Shown here: positions 51,263 through 61,601 of the stretch, one piece after another
Numbering within the stretch: position 1 is the stretch's first letter
How the letters are laid out: each line of letters begins with the position of its first letter
Origin: Opitutus sp. ER46
GTDB lineage: Bacteria; Verrucomicrobiota; Verrucomicrobiia; Opitutales; Opitutaceae
DNA: 64,000 bases
Direction: 5' to 3'
Assembly (NCBI RefSeq): GCF_003054705.1
Contig: NZ_QAYX01000020.1
Coordinates: 310,001 to 374,000, forward strand
Position numbers and translations under genes: made by a program
The notes under the pieces: generated by a model
Seen by the model: the letters and a program-made list of their open reading frames with translations, nothing else
Told to the model about the DNA's origin: nothing
Databases searched by the model: none

Positions 51263-54079
51263 TCGCAGCGTCAGAATTTGCTTCGGCTTCAACGTCACTG
51301 GGACGCCATTGGCCGTCGCCATCGGGGCGCCAAGCGGGGCGCCATCAAGATCCACGACCAACGCGGTCGCATGGGTCGCCGGGAGGGCGTCGCCCTCGAC
51401 GCCGAGCGTCGCGATCACCGGCGCGGATGCCGGGTTGTAGATGCGCACCTCCACGTCGTCGCCCACGGGGCACACGCTCGACAGCGCCACCCCCGGCGGC
51501 ACGGTCAGCAGCGAGCGCTCCACCGCAATCGTCGCCGGGGCACGATGCAGCGGGACATCCTGCGCGGTCAGCGTGGTCGTGCGCAAACCAGCCGCGAGCC
51601 GCTGGCCCGCTTCCGCCAGAGCCGCGCCGTCCAACGAACCGGCCTGCGGGAGGATCCAATACGAGAATTCAAGGGGACCCTGCATCTGCCCGTCAGGTTG
51701 CCCGTCCGTCAGGAACGTACGCCGCACGGCGCGGAAAAGCGTCAACGCGATCGGCCGTTCGGGCGTATCCAGCACCGCGGTCTCGAACAATCCCGGGGCC
51801 ACAACCGCCAGTCCCCGCCCGTCGGCCGCCACCGCCGTCCACGACTGCTGCGGCGTCGTTTCGACCGCGAGTTCGCGGGCGAGGTGATTGTCCGCCGGTA
51901 GCCCGACGCGCCGTTCGACGACATCGAAAGCGCCATCGGCGAAATAGGTCTGCGCGCCGGCCGCGCCTGTCGGGAAGAGCACGCGCAGCCGGTGATCCTT
52001 CACCTGGTTGTCGATCCGCGAGGTAACTTCGACGCGAGCGACGTCGGCCCGCAAGGTCACCAGCGAGTCCACGACCAGCGGCACCCATCGTTCCGCCCGC
52101 ACGTGGCGCCCGTGATCGAACTCCGCCGGCACGTTCATTGTCATCCGGACACGAAACTGCGCCACGAGCGGCCCGTTTTGCACGAGCGCCACATCGGCGT
52201 GCGCACCGGTCGACACGACCCGCTGGTCGTTCACGGCCGGGCCATGGTACCAGCCATCGCCGATGTCGGCGATGTCCTCGAAGGTCAACAGCCGCGAATA
52301 GCTCTGCCCGGTGCGCCGATCGGTTACCGTGAGCGAGCCGTTGCTCTCGATCTGCACCGCGAGAAACGCGTTGGCCATTGCGCGCTCGCTCGTCGCGAGA
52401 CCCGGCGCGACAGGGTGCCGCGTCGGCAGAAACGCCGCCGCGAACGGACCAGCCTTCGGCATCTGCGGCCCCTCCCGCACGGTCAGCGTCGTGTAGCCCA
52501 GCCCCGGGACCGTCAGCCGCACCACGATCGTCGCGTCATTCGTCCGGTACGGCTCCGGGAACTTGGTCCGGAACAGGCGCGACTTCGCCCGGCCCGACTC
52601 GAGCGCAACCAGCTGGTACGGTAACTCCTCGCCACGGGCGTCGAACACCCGGAACGCCGGCTTCGGCTCGTAGCCCATGAACTCCTGGAAGGTTCCCCAT
52701 TCGGCCGGGATCGGCAGCACGAGAGTTGCCGGCTCGGCGACGGGACGCGCCGCCGCATTGGCCACGAGGACGCGCAGCTCGCGCTCGCCCGGGGTACCGC
52801 CGACCGACGCCGCCAGCGCCTGCAGGGCCTCGGTCGTCTGCGCCTGCGCGATCTGCCGCGCCTGCGCGAACCGGTACTTCATGTCCTCATGCACCTCGTC
52901 GATGCTGCAGCCGCAGATGGAGTCATGAGGGTGGTTCTGCAGCAGCCAGCGCCAGGCCGCGTCAAGATACCCCTGCGGCACCGGCGACCCCGTCAGCACC
53001 GTCGCGAGCACCGAGAACGGCTCCGCCCAGGCGCAGAGCAGAGTCTGACACTCCGCGTTGGCCTGCTTCAGCCGCACGCGGCTCGAAAGCGTCCCCGGAA
53101 TCATCCCCTGCGCGTCGGTCGCCGCCGGGTGCATCGCGTTCTGCCGGAGTTCGCCGGTCACCACCTCCGTGCTCGCCTGCGCGAGCGGCGCGGCTTCCTC
53201 GAGGTAGGCGTCGAGCGTGCTGTGCACGATCTCGTAGGGGAACTCGGCGCTCACCGGCTGGTTGAAGAGCACCGCGTAATGCTCCGCGTCGTACTCGAGA
53301 TGATCCGCGCCATCGAAGATCAGGAGCGGCCCCTCCGGCGTGCGCGCCGCCTCCTTCGCCAGGAAGGCCTTCAGATCGGCCAACGCCTGCGCCGGCGTGA
53401 ACGGGCGCCGGGGCTCGCTCATGTATCGGACGTCGTTCGCGAAGTCGCAGTAGCCGCATCGCCCGAAGCGGTACGCCGGCACCTCCGTGCCGTCCGCCCC
53501 GCGCCAGCGCAGCAACGCCTGCCGCCGCGGCTCGAGTCCGCGCCACACCAGCGCGCCCTTGATCCCAAACTGCCGTAGCAATTGCGGCAACTGGCCGATA
53601 TGGCCAAACAGATCGCAGACAAAGCCGGCGTCCGACGTCCGCCCGCCCACCGCCCGCGCCACGCGCCGGCCCTGGCGGAGGTTGCGAATGAGCGCCTCGC
53701 CCGAGACCAGCCATTCGTCGGGCAGCACGTACCAGGGCCCGATCATAAACCGGCCCGCCCGCGCCAGCCGCTCGAGCTGCGTCCGCCGCTCGGGCCGGAT
53801 CTCGAGGTAATCCTCGATGACAATCGCCTGGCCGTCCGTCGTGAACGGCCCGCGCAGCGCGCCCGACTCCAGGTCATCCAGCACGCGGTCCATCAGCCGG
53901 ACCAGCCGGCGGCGGTAGTCCTGGAAAGTCTGATACCACTCGCGGTCCCAGTGCGTGCTCAGCACGTAGTGCACCTTGCGCATCCGCGGGGCCGCGGCCG
54001 CTCCGCGCGGCGCCGCGGCGCGTCCGTCGGACGGCGCCGCACATTGATTATCCGTTTGGGCGAAAGCATCTGAAGCCAT
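51218..54079 (-). CDS. Glycoside hydrolase family 38 (alpha-mannosidase-like)
   Basis: Encodes 953 residues. GH38 features: the zinc-binding H43-W-D45 motif in T-H-W-D-R-E-W, the nucleophile D156 in C-D-L-F-G-H-I-G-Q, and the NHPHDSICGCSIDEVHEDM block that supplies a further zinc-ligand His. A middle helical domain and a C-terminal beta-sandwich (ETTPQQSWTAVAADGRGLAV) follow, as in MngB-like mannosidases. There is no convincing signal peptide, so it is probably cytoplasmic. A later start at codon 33 is possible. The final residues derive from a repeat tract. Confidence 0.9.
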   Translation of the reverse strand: MASDAFAQTDNQCAAPSDGRAAAPRGAAAAPRMRKVHYVLSTHWDREWYQTFQDYRRRLVRLMDRVLDDLESGALRGPFTTDGQAIVIEDYLEIRPERRTQLERLARAGRFMIGPWYVLPDEWLVSGEALIRNLRQGRRVARAVGGRTSDAGFVCDLFGHIGQLPQLLRQFGIKGALVWRGLEPRRQALLRWRGADGTEVPAYRFGRCGYCDFANDVRYMSEPRRPFTPAQALADLKAFLAKEAARTPEGPLLIFDGADHLEYDAEHYAVLFNQPVSAEFPYEIVHSTLDAYLEEAAPLAQASTEVVTGELRQNAMHPAATDAQGMIPGTLSSRVRLKQANAECQTLLCAWAEPFSVLATVLTGSPVPQGYLDAAWRWLLQNHPHDSICGCSIDEVHEDMKYRFAQARQIAQAQTTEALQALAASVGGTPGERELRVLVANAAARPVAEPATLVLPIPAEWGTFQEFMGYEPKPAFRVFDARGEELPYQLVALESGRAKSRLFRTKFPEPYRTNDATIVVRLTVPGLGYTTLTVREGPQMPKAGPFAAAFLPTRHPVAPGLATSERAMANAFLAVQIESNGSLTVTDRRTGQSYSRLLTFEDIADIGDGWYHGPAVNDQRVVSTGAHADVALVQNGPLVAQFRVRMTMNVPAEFDHGRHVRAERWVPLVVDSLVTLRADVARVEVTSRIDNQVKDHRLRVLFPTGAAGAQTYFADGAFDVVERRVGLPADNHLARELAVETTPQQSWTAVAADGRGLAVVAPGLFETAVLDTPERPIALTLFRAVRRTFLTDGQPDGQMQGPLEFSYWILPQAGSLDGAALAEAGQRLAAGLRTTTLTAQDVPLHRAPATIAVERSLLTVPPGVALSSVCPVGDDVEVRIYNPASAPVIATLGVEGDALPATHATALVVDLDGAPLGAPMATANGVPVTLKPKQILTLRFRREPEAGGQKPEA

Positions 54080-54202
54080 GGCCAATGCGAGGGGGGAAAA
54101 AAGGTAAAAAAAGCGGGAGCCAGAGTGGTGAACTCTGGGATCTGACCAAGCAAGGGTGTTCTCCCGCCTCTTACTCCTCCTCTTTCTCTTACTCTTACTC
54201 TC

Positions 54203-54263
54203 GAGGGATTGAGGGATTGAGGGATTGAGGGATTGAGGGATTGAGGGATTGAGGGATTGAGGG
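54203..54263. repeat. 8-bp tandem repeat GAGGGATT, about 7.6 copies
   Basis: Perfect head-to-tail copies of an 8-base unit in the divergent region upstream of the GH38 gene. As the unit is not a multiple of three it would shift frame if copy number changed, but it lies outside any gene I accept. It could tune promoter spacing. Confidence 0.9.
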
Positions 54264-54292
54264 CCGCTCCTCGATGTCGTAGCCGTCCTCTC

Positions 54293-54385
54293 CTCGTTCT
54301 CGTTCTCGTTCTCGTTCTCGTTCTCGTTCTCGTTCTCGTCGTCGTCGTTCTCGTCGTCGTCGTTCTCGTCGTCGTCGTTCTCGTC
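54293..54385. repeat. (TCGTTC)n hexamer array followed by a 15-bp TCGTCGTCGTCGTTC array
   Basis: About seven TCGTTC hexamers (54293-54338) are followed by three 15-bp units. A complementary GAGAACGAGAACGAGA block lies at about 54428-54461, so single strands could fold into a large hairpin. The array sits between the divergent GH38 and beta-CASP genes. Words match the pyrimidine tracts at 4.0 and 6.0 kb. Confidence 0.85.
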
Positions 54386-54427
54386 GATGTCGCATCGTCC
54401 CGGCCCGGCGCACGGCGGCGCCGGCTC

Positions 54428-54461
54428 TGAGAGAACGAGAACGAGAAAGAGAACGAGAAAG
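54428..54461. repeat. GAGAACGAGAACGAG block, inverted copy of the TCGTTC array
   Basis: Purine-rich reverse complement of the preceding hexamer array, about 90 bp away and about 80 bp before the start of the beta-CASP gene. Together with the array it makes a long inverted repeat. Confidence 0.7.
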
Positions 54462-54541
54462 ATTCCCTGGCGATCCGGGGTTGCTTCGCGCCAAGCGGGC
54501 GGTGCACACTCCGCGGCATTCCGCGTTCGGCGCGGGCTCCT

Positions 54542-55936
54542 ATGAAAATCACGCTTCTTGGTGCTGCCGGTGGCGAAGTCACAGGCTCCTGCTATCTCGT
54601 CGAAACCCTGCGCTCGCGCGTACTGATCGACTGCGGCCAGTTCCAAGGCGGGCCGCAGGCCGACGCGCTCAATCATGGCGCGCTGCCCGACGTGGGTTCG
54701 CTGTCGGCGGTGCTGCTCACGCACGCCCACCTCGACCACACCGGCCGGCTGCCGCTGCTCGCCAAGGCCGGCTACAAGGGCCCGGTGTTCACGACGCCGG
54801 CGAGCGTCGACATGACCGGCTTGATCCTGCGCGACGCCGCCCGGATCCAGACCCAGGACGCCGAACGCCAGAACCGGATTCGCGAGCGCGCCGGCGAGTC
54901 GCCGTTCGTGCCTATGTTCTCCGGCGCCGATGCGGAGCAGATCATCAGCCAGCTCCGGCCCGTGCCTTACCGCGAGCCCGTCAGCATCGCGCCGGGCGTC
55001 CAGGCGTGCTTCGTCGAAGCCGGCCACATGCTCGGCTCCGCGAGCATCCAACTGCTCGTCGACGACGGCAAGGGCGCGCGCCGCACGATCGTGTTCTCCG
55101 GCGACCTCGGCCCGAAGAGCGCGCCCATTCTCAAGGAGTTTGAGCCGTTCACCAGCGCCGACGCCGTGTTCATGGAGTCGACCTACGGCAACCGCGACCA
55201 CCAGCCGTTTGCCGAGACGGTGCAGGAGTTCGTCCAGATCATCACCGAAGCGATCCAGAGTGGCGGCAAGGTTCTCGTGCCGACCTTCGCCGTTGGCCGC
55301 GCGCAGCTCCTCACCGGCCTGCTCGCCTGGGCCTTCCGCGAGAAGAAGCTGAAACCGTTCCCGGTCTTTCTCGACAGCCCGATGGCCATCGAGGCCTCCG
55401 CCATCTACCAGCGCCACCCCGAACTCTACGACGAGGAGACCGTCGCCTTCCTCAAGGCCCGACCGATCGGACTCGACCTGAAGACGCTGCACATGACCGC
55501 CTCCCCGGCCGAGTCCCGCGCCATCAACGGCGTGCCCGGCCCGTGCATGATTCTCGCCGGCTCCGGCATGTGCACCGCCGGTCGCATCCTGCATCACCTG
55601 CGGCACAACCTCTGGAGCCCACAGGCGCACGTGATCATCGTGGGCTATCAGGGTCACGGCACGCTCGGCCGCCAGTTGGTCGACGGCGCCACCAAGGTCA
55701 CCATCTTCGGCGAAACCATCGCGGTCCGCGCCAAGGTCCACACCCTCGGCGGCTTCAGCGCCCACGCGGGCCAGGCCGATCTGCTGGCCTGGTTCGACGC
55801 CCTCGCGGCCTCGAAGCCGCGCGTCTGCCTCACCCACGGTGAACCCGACGCCCGGAACGTCCTCCGCGACGTGATCGCGCAGCGCCACGGCATCACGCCG
55901 CACCTGCCCGCGATCGGCGAAACGATCGAGCTCTAG
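54542..55936 (+). CDS. Metallo-beta-lactamase/beta-CASP ribonuclease-like protein
   Basis: Encodes 464 residues, the CPSF-73/YSH1-like bacterial type. The metal-binding motif H61-A-H63-L-D65-H66 is intact, further ligands lie in EAGHMLGS and FSGDLG, the beta-CASP domain spans about residues 200-350, and the C-terminal RMMBL region contains LGGFSAHAGQADLL and LTHGEPDA. It is probably an RNA-cleaving nuclease; the target is unknown. Cytoplasmic. Not part of an obvious operon. Confidence 0.92.
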   Translation: MKITLLGAAGGEVTGSCYLVETLRSRVLIDCGQFQGGPQADALNHGALPDVGSLSAVLLTHAHLDHTGRLPLLAKAGYKGPVFTTPASVDMTGLILRDAARIQTQDAERQNRIRERAGESPFVPMFSGADAEQIISQLRPVPYREPVSIAPGVQACFVEAGHMLGSASIQLLVDDGKGARRTIVFSGDLGPKSAPILKEFEPFTSADAVFMESTYGNRDHQPFAETVQEFVQIITEAIQSGGKVLVPTFAVGRAQLLTGLLAWAFREKKLKPFPVFLDSPMAIEASAIYQRHPELYDEETVAFLKARPIGLDLKTLHMTASPAESRAINGVPGPCMILAGSGMCTAGRILHHLRHNLWSPQAHVIIVGYQGHGTLGRQLVDGATKVTIFGETIAVRAKVHTLGGFSAHAGQADLLAWFDALAASKPRVCLTHGEPDARNVLRDVIAQRHGITPHLPAIGETIEL

Positions 55937-55987
55937 CCGCGCATCACCGGCCGCCGGCGGCGTAACGGACCCGGCCCGTTGGGCAGC

Positions 55988-57667
55988 TCAGTGAAACGTG
56001 ATCGCGTTCGGATCGGTCGGAGCGCGGCGCCGCTCGGTCGGCGGCAGCTTGGCGGGTTTCGCCGCCACTCGCGCCAGCCTGGCCGCCCCCGCGACCGGGG
56101 CCAGCGCCCGCGGCTTCTCCGGGTGCGAGGCCACCGCGGCCTTCTCGCCGTCGACGAGCGTCGCCAGCTGAACGACCGTCACCTCGAGCGCCCGCGCCTG
56201 GCCGCTGACCTCCTCGGCGGCACTGGCGCTTTCTTCCGCGCCGGCCGCGTTCGACTGCGTCGTCTGGTTCATCTGCTCCACCGCCCCGCTCACCTGGGAG
56301 ATTGCCGTGCCCTGCTCCTTCGACGCGGCGGCCACCTCGGCGGCCAGTTGGTCCACGTGGCGGGTCTTCTCGGCGATCGTCTTGAGCTCGGTGGCCACGC
56401 GGCGGTTAAGCTCGACGCCCCGCGCGCTGGTCACGATCGCCGTCTCGATCTTGCCCGCCGTGTCCTTGGCTGCCTGGGCACTGCGTTGCGCCAGCGCCCG
56501 CACCTCCTCGGCCACGACGGCGAACCCCGCGCCCGCCTCGCCCGCGCGGGCGGCTTCCACCGCCGCATTCAGCGCCAGCAGGTTCGTCTGAAAGGCAATC
56601 TCGTCGATCGTCTTGGTGATCTTCGCGATCTCGTCGCTCGAGGCTTTGATCGCCTGCATCGCGTCGTTGACCGCCGCCATGTCGCGCTCGCCTTCCTCGA
56701 CGGCCACGCGCGCCGCGGCACCGGACTCCTTCATCTGCGTGATCCGCTCCGCATTGCTGTCCATGCCGCCCTGAATCTCGTGAATCGCCGCGCTGGTCTC
56801 CTCGAGCGCCGCCGCCTGTTCCGTGGAGTTCTGCGCCAGCGTCTGGCTGGTCTGTGACACATGGGCCGAAGCGGAGGAGAGTTCGTCCGAGCTCTTGCGC
56901 AACTCCTCGATCGCCCGGCGGATCGCCCGGCTGACCGAGCCGCTCACCACCAGCGAAGCGCCGACGACGACGGCCGTGAGCACGAGCAGGGCGATGACCA
57001 CATAGCCAAGATTACGCCGCTGTTGCGCGGCGACCGAAGCCGCGACCTGCGCCTGCTGCGCCGCGACGTCGTCGATATAGATCCCGGTGCCGAGCACAAA
57101 GTCAGTGCCGGGAATCCGCTGCGCGTAGCTGAGCTTCGGCTGCACGCCCGCGCCCGGCTTGTCGAAAACGTATTCGACAAACGCGCCTCCCTGCCGGCCC
57201 GCCTCGACCAGTCCCGCCACGAAGCGCACGCCGTTCGGGTCCGTCGCGTCTATGAAGTTCTTGCCGTTCCCGCTCTTGTTCGTCGGCACGTTGATCCGGG
57301 TGCCGGTCAGGTCGTAGGCGAAAAAGTAGCCCGACTTGTCCCCAAAGAACCGGATGGGATCGGTCTCCGCGATGATCGCGGCGATCTGCTCCTCCCGGGT
57401 CTTCAGCGTCGCCAGCCGCGGCGCCAACGAGGCGATCATCACCTCGGTCGTCCACTTTAGCTTCTCCCGGTGTCCCTGCATCATCTGCTCCCCGATGTGG
57501 CCGCTGATCCCCTGAACCAGCCGCCCTTGGAACATCAAGGTCACGACCTGCAAGAGCACGAGCGCGACGAGAAAGATCAGGGGGAAGACGAGCAGCCGTC
57601 GACGAATGCTGACGGACCGACGCGGACGCTGGGCGGTGGGATGGGAGGACAGTGTGGCTGGGGACAT
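55988..57667 (-). CDS. Methyl-accepting chemotaxis protein with Cache-type sensor
   Basis: Encodes 559 residues. A transmembrane helix ([22 protein letters not shown]) precedes an extracytoplasmic Cache_2-like domain ([40 protein letters not shown]). A second helix ([19 protein letters not shown]) and the long cytoplasmic signalling coiled coil follow. The conserved tip [35 protein letters not shown] is complete. It implies a motile or surface-responsive relative with CheA/CheW encoded elsewhere. The Cache domain probably senses small carboxylates. The 3' tail is Ala/Pro-rich. Confidence 0.95.
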   Translation of the reverse strand: MSPATLSSHPTAQRPRRSVSIRRRLLVFPLIFLVALVLLQVVTLMFQGRLVQGISGHIGEQMMQGHREKLKWTTEVMIASLAPRLATLKTREEQIAAIIAETDPIRFFGDKSGYFFAYDLTGTRINVPTNKSGNGKNFIDATDPNGVRFVAGLVEAGRQGGAFVEYVFDKPGAGVQPKLSYAQRIPGTDFVLGTGIYIDDVAAQQAQVAASVAAQQRRNLGYVVIALLVLTAVVVGASLVVSGSVSRAIRRAIEELRKSSDELSSASAHVSQTSQTLAQNSTEQAAALEETSAAIHEIQGGMDSNAERITQMKESGAAARVAVEEGERDMAAVNDAMQAIKASSDEIAKITKTIDEIAFQTNLLALNAAVEAARAGEAGAGFAVVAEEVRALAQRSAQAAKDTAGKIETAIVTSARGVELNRRVATELKTIAEKTRHVDQLAAEVAAASKEQGTAISQVSGAVEQMNQTTQSNAAGAEESASAAEEVSGQARALEVTVVQLATLVDGEKAAVASHPEKPRALAPVAGAARLARVAAKPAKLPPTERRRAPTDPNAITFH

Positions 57668-57954
57668 TACCCCCGGTACATCGGCGCGTGTGTGCTCGCT
57701 ATCCGCTAAGTAATTGCTGCACCCGTTTCGGACCGTCCGCGCCGGGGGCCCTGACACCTTGCCGCCCCCTCGGCCACGCTTCACGGTCAGTCCGACTCCA
57801 TCACGGATGTCCGTGGCGCCATGAGATTTGGCTCTGCCCGCGTCGTCCCCGCCGGCCCCCCCTGGTCGACGACGCGCTCTCCGTTCCACTCGCCCATCCG
57901 CTCCCCGCCAACAGACTCGGTGGCGCCTCCTCCGCGCCCCCAACATTCTTCCTC

Positions 57955-59352
57955 ATGCTCCTCCCCAGCCGTTGTCTCCCGTTGCTCGCGCTTCTGCCCC
58001 TCCTTGCCGGGGCCGCGTTCGCCACCGAGCAGACCGATTACCGCCAGCGCGTCGACCAACCGGATGGCGCCGTCCCGCAGTACGTGGTGCCGTATGAGGT
58101 ACCGAAGCCGGCGGAGGTACGCGCCGTCGTCGACCGCATCAACGGCTATGTCCTGCGGCAGTCCAGCTTTCGGGTCTTCGACCAGGCGACCGGCGAGGAG
58201 ATCACCCGGCCCGACCTCGGCAACCTGAACCCCAACGCGGTCATCGACGGCCGCTTTGCCGCCATGAACCGCTGGGATTACCCCAATGGCGTGATCATCA
58301 GCGCGCTGCACCGAATGGAGGAAATCACCGGCGACCGCCGGTATCTGGAGTATCCGGATCGATTCTACGACTTCGTGTTCACGTGGATGCCGTACTTGCG
58401 GGCACGGGAGGAGAAGACCGGTCAGCGGCATGAGTTCTCGAAGATGGTCAAGATGGCCGCGCTCGATCACTGCGGCGCAATCACCGCCGGCCTCATTCGC
58501 ACGCACCTCAAGCACCCCGACCCGCGCTACGCGGAGTGGATCAGCGTGGTCGACGCCTACATCTCGCACGGCCAGTTCCGACTGCCCGACGGCACCCTCG
58601 CCCGCGAACGACCGCAGGCGGTGTCGCTCTGGACCGATGATTTCTACATGGGCATCTCGTTTCTCGCCCAGCGCGGCCGCATGACCGGTGACACGAGATA
58701 CTGGCACGACGCCGTGCGCCAGGTCACGCAGGCCTCCGCCCGCCTGTTCAATCCACAAAACGGACTCTATGACCACGGCTGGAGCGAGAACACCGACGGC
58801 TACGACCCCCGCTTCTACTGGGGCCGCGCCAACGGCTGGGCCGCGCTCGCGATGACCGAACTGCTCGCCGAGTTGCCCAAGGACTTCCCCAACCGCGACC
58901 GCGTGTTGCACTATTACCGCCAGCACCTGCGCCATCTCGTCGAGCTGCAGGACGGATCCGGGCTTTGGCACAACCTCCTCGATCACAGCGAGACGTACCT
59001 CGAGACTTCCGCGAGCGCGATGTTCGTTTATGCGATCGCCCGGGGAGTAAACGAAGGCTGGTTGAGCCCGATCTACGGACCCGCCGCGCTGACCGGCTGG
59101 AACGGCCTCGCCACCCGCGTCCTGCCCGACGGCCGCGTCGACGGCATCTGCGAAGGCACCACCTACGCCAACGACAGCACGTACTACTTCTTCCGCGGCG
59201 CCGGCCCCAACACGACGTTTATCGGGCCCGTGATCTACGCCGGCGCAGAAATCATCCGATTGGTGCAGAATCCCTCCCTGAAGATCGAGGCCGCCAAGCC
59301 GGGCGCCGTGAACAGCGCCATTCACTTCAAGCCGCAGGCACCCACCCAATAG
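57955..59352 (+). CDS. Glycoside hydrolase family 105/88 (unsaturated uronyl hydrolase)
   Basis: Encodes 465 residues with a signal peptide (LLALLPLLAGAAFATE). The (alpha/alpha)6 barrel carries the diagnostic L-W-T-D-D-F-Y-M-G motif; D228 or D229 corresponds to the catalytic Asp of YteR-type enzymes. RFYWGRANGWAALAMTELL is also typical. These enzymes cleave delta-4,5-unsaturated uronic acid from products of pectin or rhamnogalacturonan lyases. Followed after 16 bp by an unclassified hydrolase, so the two probably act on one plant polysaccharide, with eda able to handle the uronate-derived intermediates. Confidence 0.9.
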   Translation: MLLPSRCLPLLALLPLLAGAAFATEQTDYRQRVDQPDGAVPQYVVPYEVPKPAEVRAVVDRINGYVLRQSSFRVFDQATGEEITRPDLGNLNPNAVIDGRFAAMNRWDYPNGVIISALHRMEEITGDRRYLEYPDRFYDFVFTWMPYLRAREEKTGQRHEFSKMVKMAALDHCGAITAGLIRTHLKHPDPRYAEWISVVDAYISHGQFRLPDGTLARERPQAVSLWTDDFYMGISFLAQRGRMTGDTRYWHDAVRQVTQASARLFNPQNGLYDHGWSENTDGYDPRFYWGRANGWAALAMTELLAELPKDFPNRDRVLHYYRQHLRHLVELQDGSGLWHNLLDHSETYLETSASAMFVYAIARGVNEGWLSPIYGPAALTGWNGLATRVLPDGRVDGICEGTTYANDSTYYFFRGAGPNTTFIGPVIYAGAEIIRLVQNPSLKIEAAKPGAVNSAIHFKPQAPTQ

Positions 59353-59368
59353 TCCGCAGCCCGCCGCC

Positions 59369-61579
59369 ATGCGCTTCTACGTTACCCTGCCCCGCCCCGC
59401 CGCCACCATCCGCCTCGCCGGCCTGCTGGCCATCCTCGCCCTGCTGCCGCTGCGCAGTCCCGCGGCGTCGACGTCCCCTCTTGCGCCGGGCGGCGCTGCC
59501 CCCGGATCAGACACGGCGACCGCGGCCGCGCGCCGCGGTCCGTTCGCCACGATGTTCTGGACCTGGCAGGACAAGGAGATCGAGAACCCCGACGTCCTGC
59601 TGGCCGAGTTGCGCGACCTGAAGGGCGCCGGCTTCGACGGGCTTTTCGTCATGCCGCGCGCGACCCGGTACCAGCTTTTCGATCCGGAGATGACCGCGGC
59701 AGTGAAAGTCGCGAGCGAGGCCTGCCGGCGTGAGGGCATCGCCTTCATCTGGGGCCCCGATCCACGCTTCGGCGCCCACCATGTCGTCACGCAAACCGGC
59801 TACGGCGCCGAGGTCCTCCTCACCGGTCGCGATTTCATGGCGAAGACTGCCCCGGCCGGCAGCGCGGACCCGGAGCGCGCGCTCCTCAATGAGGCCCGCG
59901 TCGATGCGCAGGGACGCTTCTCGCTGCGCTACAACTATCCCGCGCGCCGCGACACCCACATGCTCACCGAGGTCAGCCTGTGGTTCGACCCGGTCGGCGT
60001 CGATCGGGTCTTCGCGTACCAGCGGCAGGACGGCCGCGTCCGCGCCGCCTCGGTGCGCGACGTCACCGCGCAACACCGCTTCTTCATCAACCGCGCGCTC
60101 AACTACGTCGAAGTGTTCGGCCGCCTCGACTTGCCGCCCGGCGAGTGGTGGGTCGTCGCGTTTCCGCGATTCCGCACGAACATGTTCGCCTTCGACTCCC
60201 CGGAGCACGAGCGGCTCATGCTCGGGTTGCTGGACCACTATCATGCCGAGGGCATCCGCTTTGACGGGTTGTGGTGGGACGAGCCCGGCTACTACCTGCA
60301 GTTCGGCCAGTACGTGATCAGCGAGCGGATCTACCGGGATTTCGCGGCCAAGTACGGCTATGACCTGCGCGCCAACCTGGCCGCCCTGCTGCTACCGCTC
60401 AACAACGACCGGCACCTGCGCGTGCGACAGGACTATTTCCAGCTCGTGATGGACTACGTCTTCGGCGCGGAGCAGCGCGCGTGGCGGCACGGGGAGAAGC
60501 TCTTCGGCCCGCTGCGAATGGGCATCCACCACAACTGGCACAGCCTCCCCGACAATCTCTACCACGGCTCCGCCGACTATTGGCGCGGGGTCGACAGCGT
60601 TGACGCCGGTTACACCGATGACAGCGGCTTCGAGGGCTACTTCACCGGCAGCCTGGAGCGGAAGCTCGAGCAGGTTTCCTACCTCGTGCAGGCGGCCAGC
60701 CTCGGGCGGTTCTCGCGGAGCAAGCAGGCGTTCTACAACCGCTGGGGCGTCAACTACGGCCCCGAGGTGCCCGCCTACTTCAACGACCTGATGCCGCTGT
60801 TCTCCAACCAGTGGCTGCAGCATTCGTATGGTTCCACCGGCGCCATCGGCGGCGGCCGAAACTTCGGCCCGGGCTTCCCGGACCACGTCACGTGGCCTCT
60901 CCTGCCGGGCTGGATCGAGAAGACCCGCCGCGTCCACGCGATCACCGGCTACCGACTGCCCGTCGCCGAGGTCGCCGTCGTGTATCCGCTCTCCACGTTC
61001 GCCACCGGGCGCGAGCCCGCCAACGACGGCTTGATCAACCGCGTGAACCGCCTCGTCGGGGCGATGCCCGCCGCCGGCGTCCAGGCGGACGCGATCTCCG
61101 AGGATTTCTTCGCCGACGCCACGTTCCGCGCCGGTCGGCTGATCGTCCGCGGCCAGGCTTACCAGGCCGTGTTGCTGCCGGGAGCGAGCGTCGTGACAGC
61201 GCGCTGCCTCGCCATGATCGAACGTCTCCAGGCCGCGGGTTTCCCGCTTCATTTCATCGACACGGTGCCGCAGCGCACGGTGGACGGGCGCGCTCTCCAG
61301 CTCGCCGCCAAGCCGGCCTTCGCAATTGGCGACGCGGCGGCGCTGATCACGTCGGTCGCCGCGCTCGGCCTTCCCTCGCCCGTCACCCAGCTGCCCGGCG
61401 CGTACGTCACGGCCATTCGTGGCGACGGCGCCACGATGTTCGTCCTCGTGATGCCGATCACGCCAGGTGAGACCGTGAGCGGCGAACTGCGGTGCGAGGG
61501 CCGCGCGGTCCCGGTGCCGCCGACGAAGGAGCTCGCGATCTTCGAGGTCGGCCCCGCCGGCGTGCAGCGTCGGCTCTAG
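59369..61579 (+). CDS. Putative TIM-barrel glycoside hydrolase, family unassigned
   Basis: Encodes 736 residues with an N-terminal hydrophobic signal (LAGLLAILALLPLRSPAA). The central part has barrel-like strands with acidic ends: ATMFWTWQDKEI, GFDGLFVMP, FIWGPDPR and G-L-W-W-D-E-P-G, where D or E may be catalytic. The last 200 residues (VLLPGASVVTARCLAMIERLQAAGFPLHFID) resemble the flavodoxin-like domain found after the barrel of several GH families, and a small beta-domain ends the protein. I cannot assign a family; GH106-like rhamnosidases are a possibility. Operonic with GH105, which favours a rhamnogalacturonan substrate. Confidence 0.7.
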   Translation: MRFYVTLPRPAATIRLAGLLAILALLPLRSPAASTSPLAPGGAAPGSDTATAAARRGPFATMFWTWQDKEIENPDVLLAELRDLKGAGFDGLFVMPRATRYQLFDPEMTAAVKVASEACRREGIAFIWGPDPRFGAHHVVTQTGYGAEVLLTGRDFMAKTAPAGSADPERALLNEARVDAQGRFSLRYNYPARRDTHMLTEVSLWFDPVGVDRVFAYQRQDGRVRAASVRDVTAQHRFFINRALNYVEVFGRLDLPPGEWWVVAFPRFRTNMFAFDSPEHERLMLGLLDHYHAEGIRFDGLWWDEPGYYLQFGQYVISERIYRDFAAKYGYDLRANLAALLLPLNNDRHLRVRQDYFQLVMDYVFGAEQRAWRHGEKLFGPLRMGIHHNWHSLPDNLYHGSADYWRGVDSVDAGYTDDSGFEGYFTGSLERKLEQVSYLVQAASLGRFSRSKQAFYNRWGVNYGPEVPAYFNDLMPLFSNQWLQHSYGSTGAIGGGRNFGPGFPDHVTWPLLPGWIEKTRRVHAITGYRLPVAEVAVVYPLSTFATGREPANDGLINRVNRLVGAMPAAGVQADAISEDFFADATFRAGRLIVRGQAYQAVLLPGASVVTARCLAMIERLQAAGFPLHFIDTVPQRTVDGRALQLAAKPAFAIGDAAALITSVAALGLPSPVTQLPGAYVTAIRGDGATMFVLVMPITPGETVSGELRCEGRAVPVPPTKELAIFEVGPAGVQRRL

Positions 61580-61601
61580 CCTCGCGCGCGGCGCGACCGC
61601 C

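Noticed and set aside
54080-55903. Upstream extension of the GH38 frame by 608 codons
   Set aside because: It runs antisense through the complete beta-CASP gene and across the simple-repeat arrays; ATG 54079 is the supported start.
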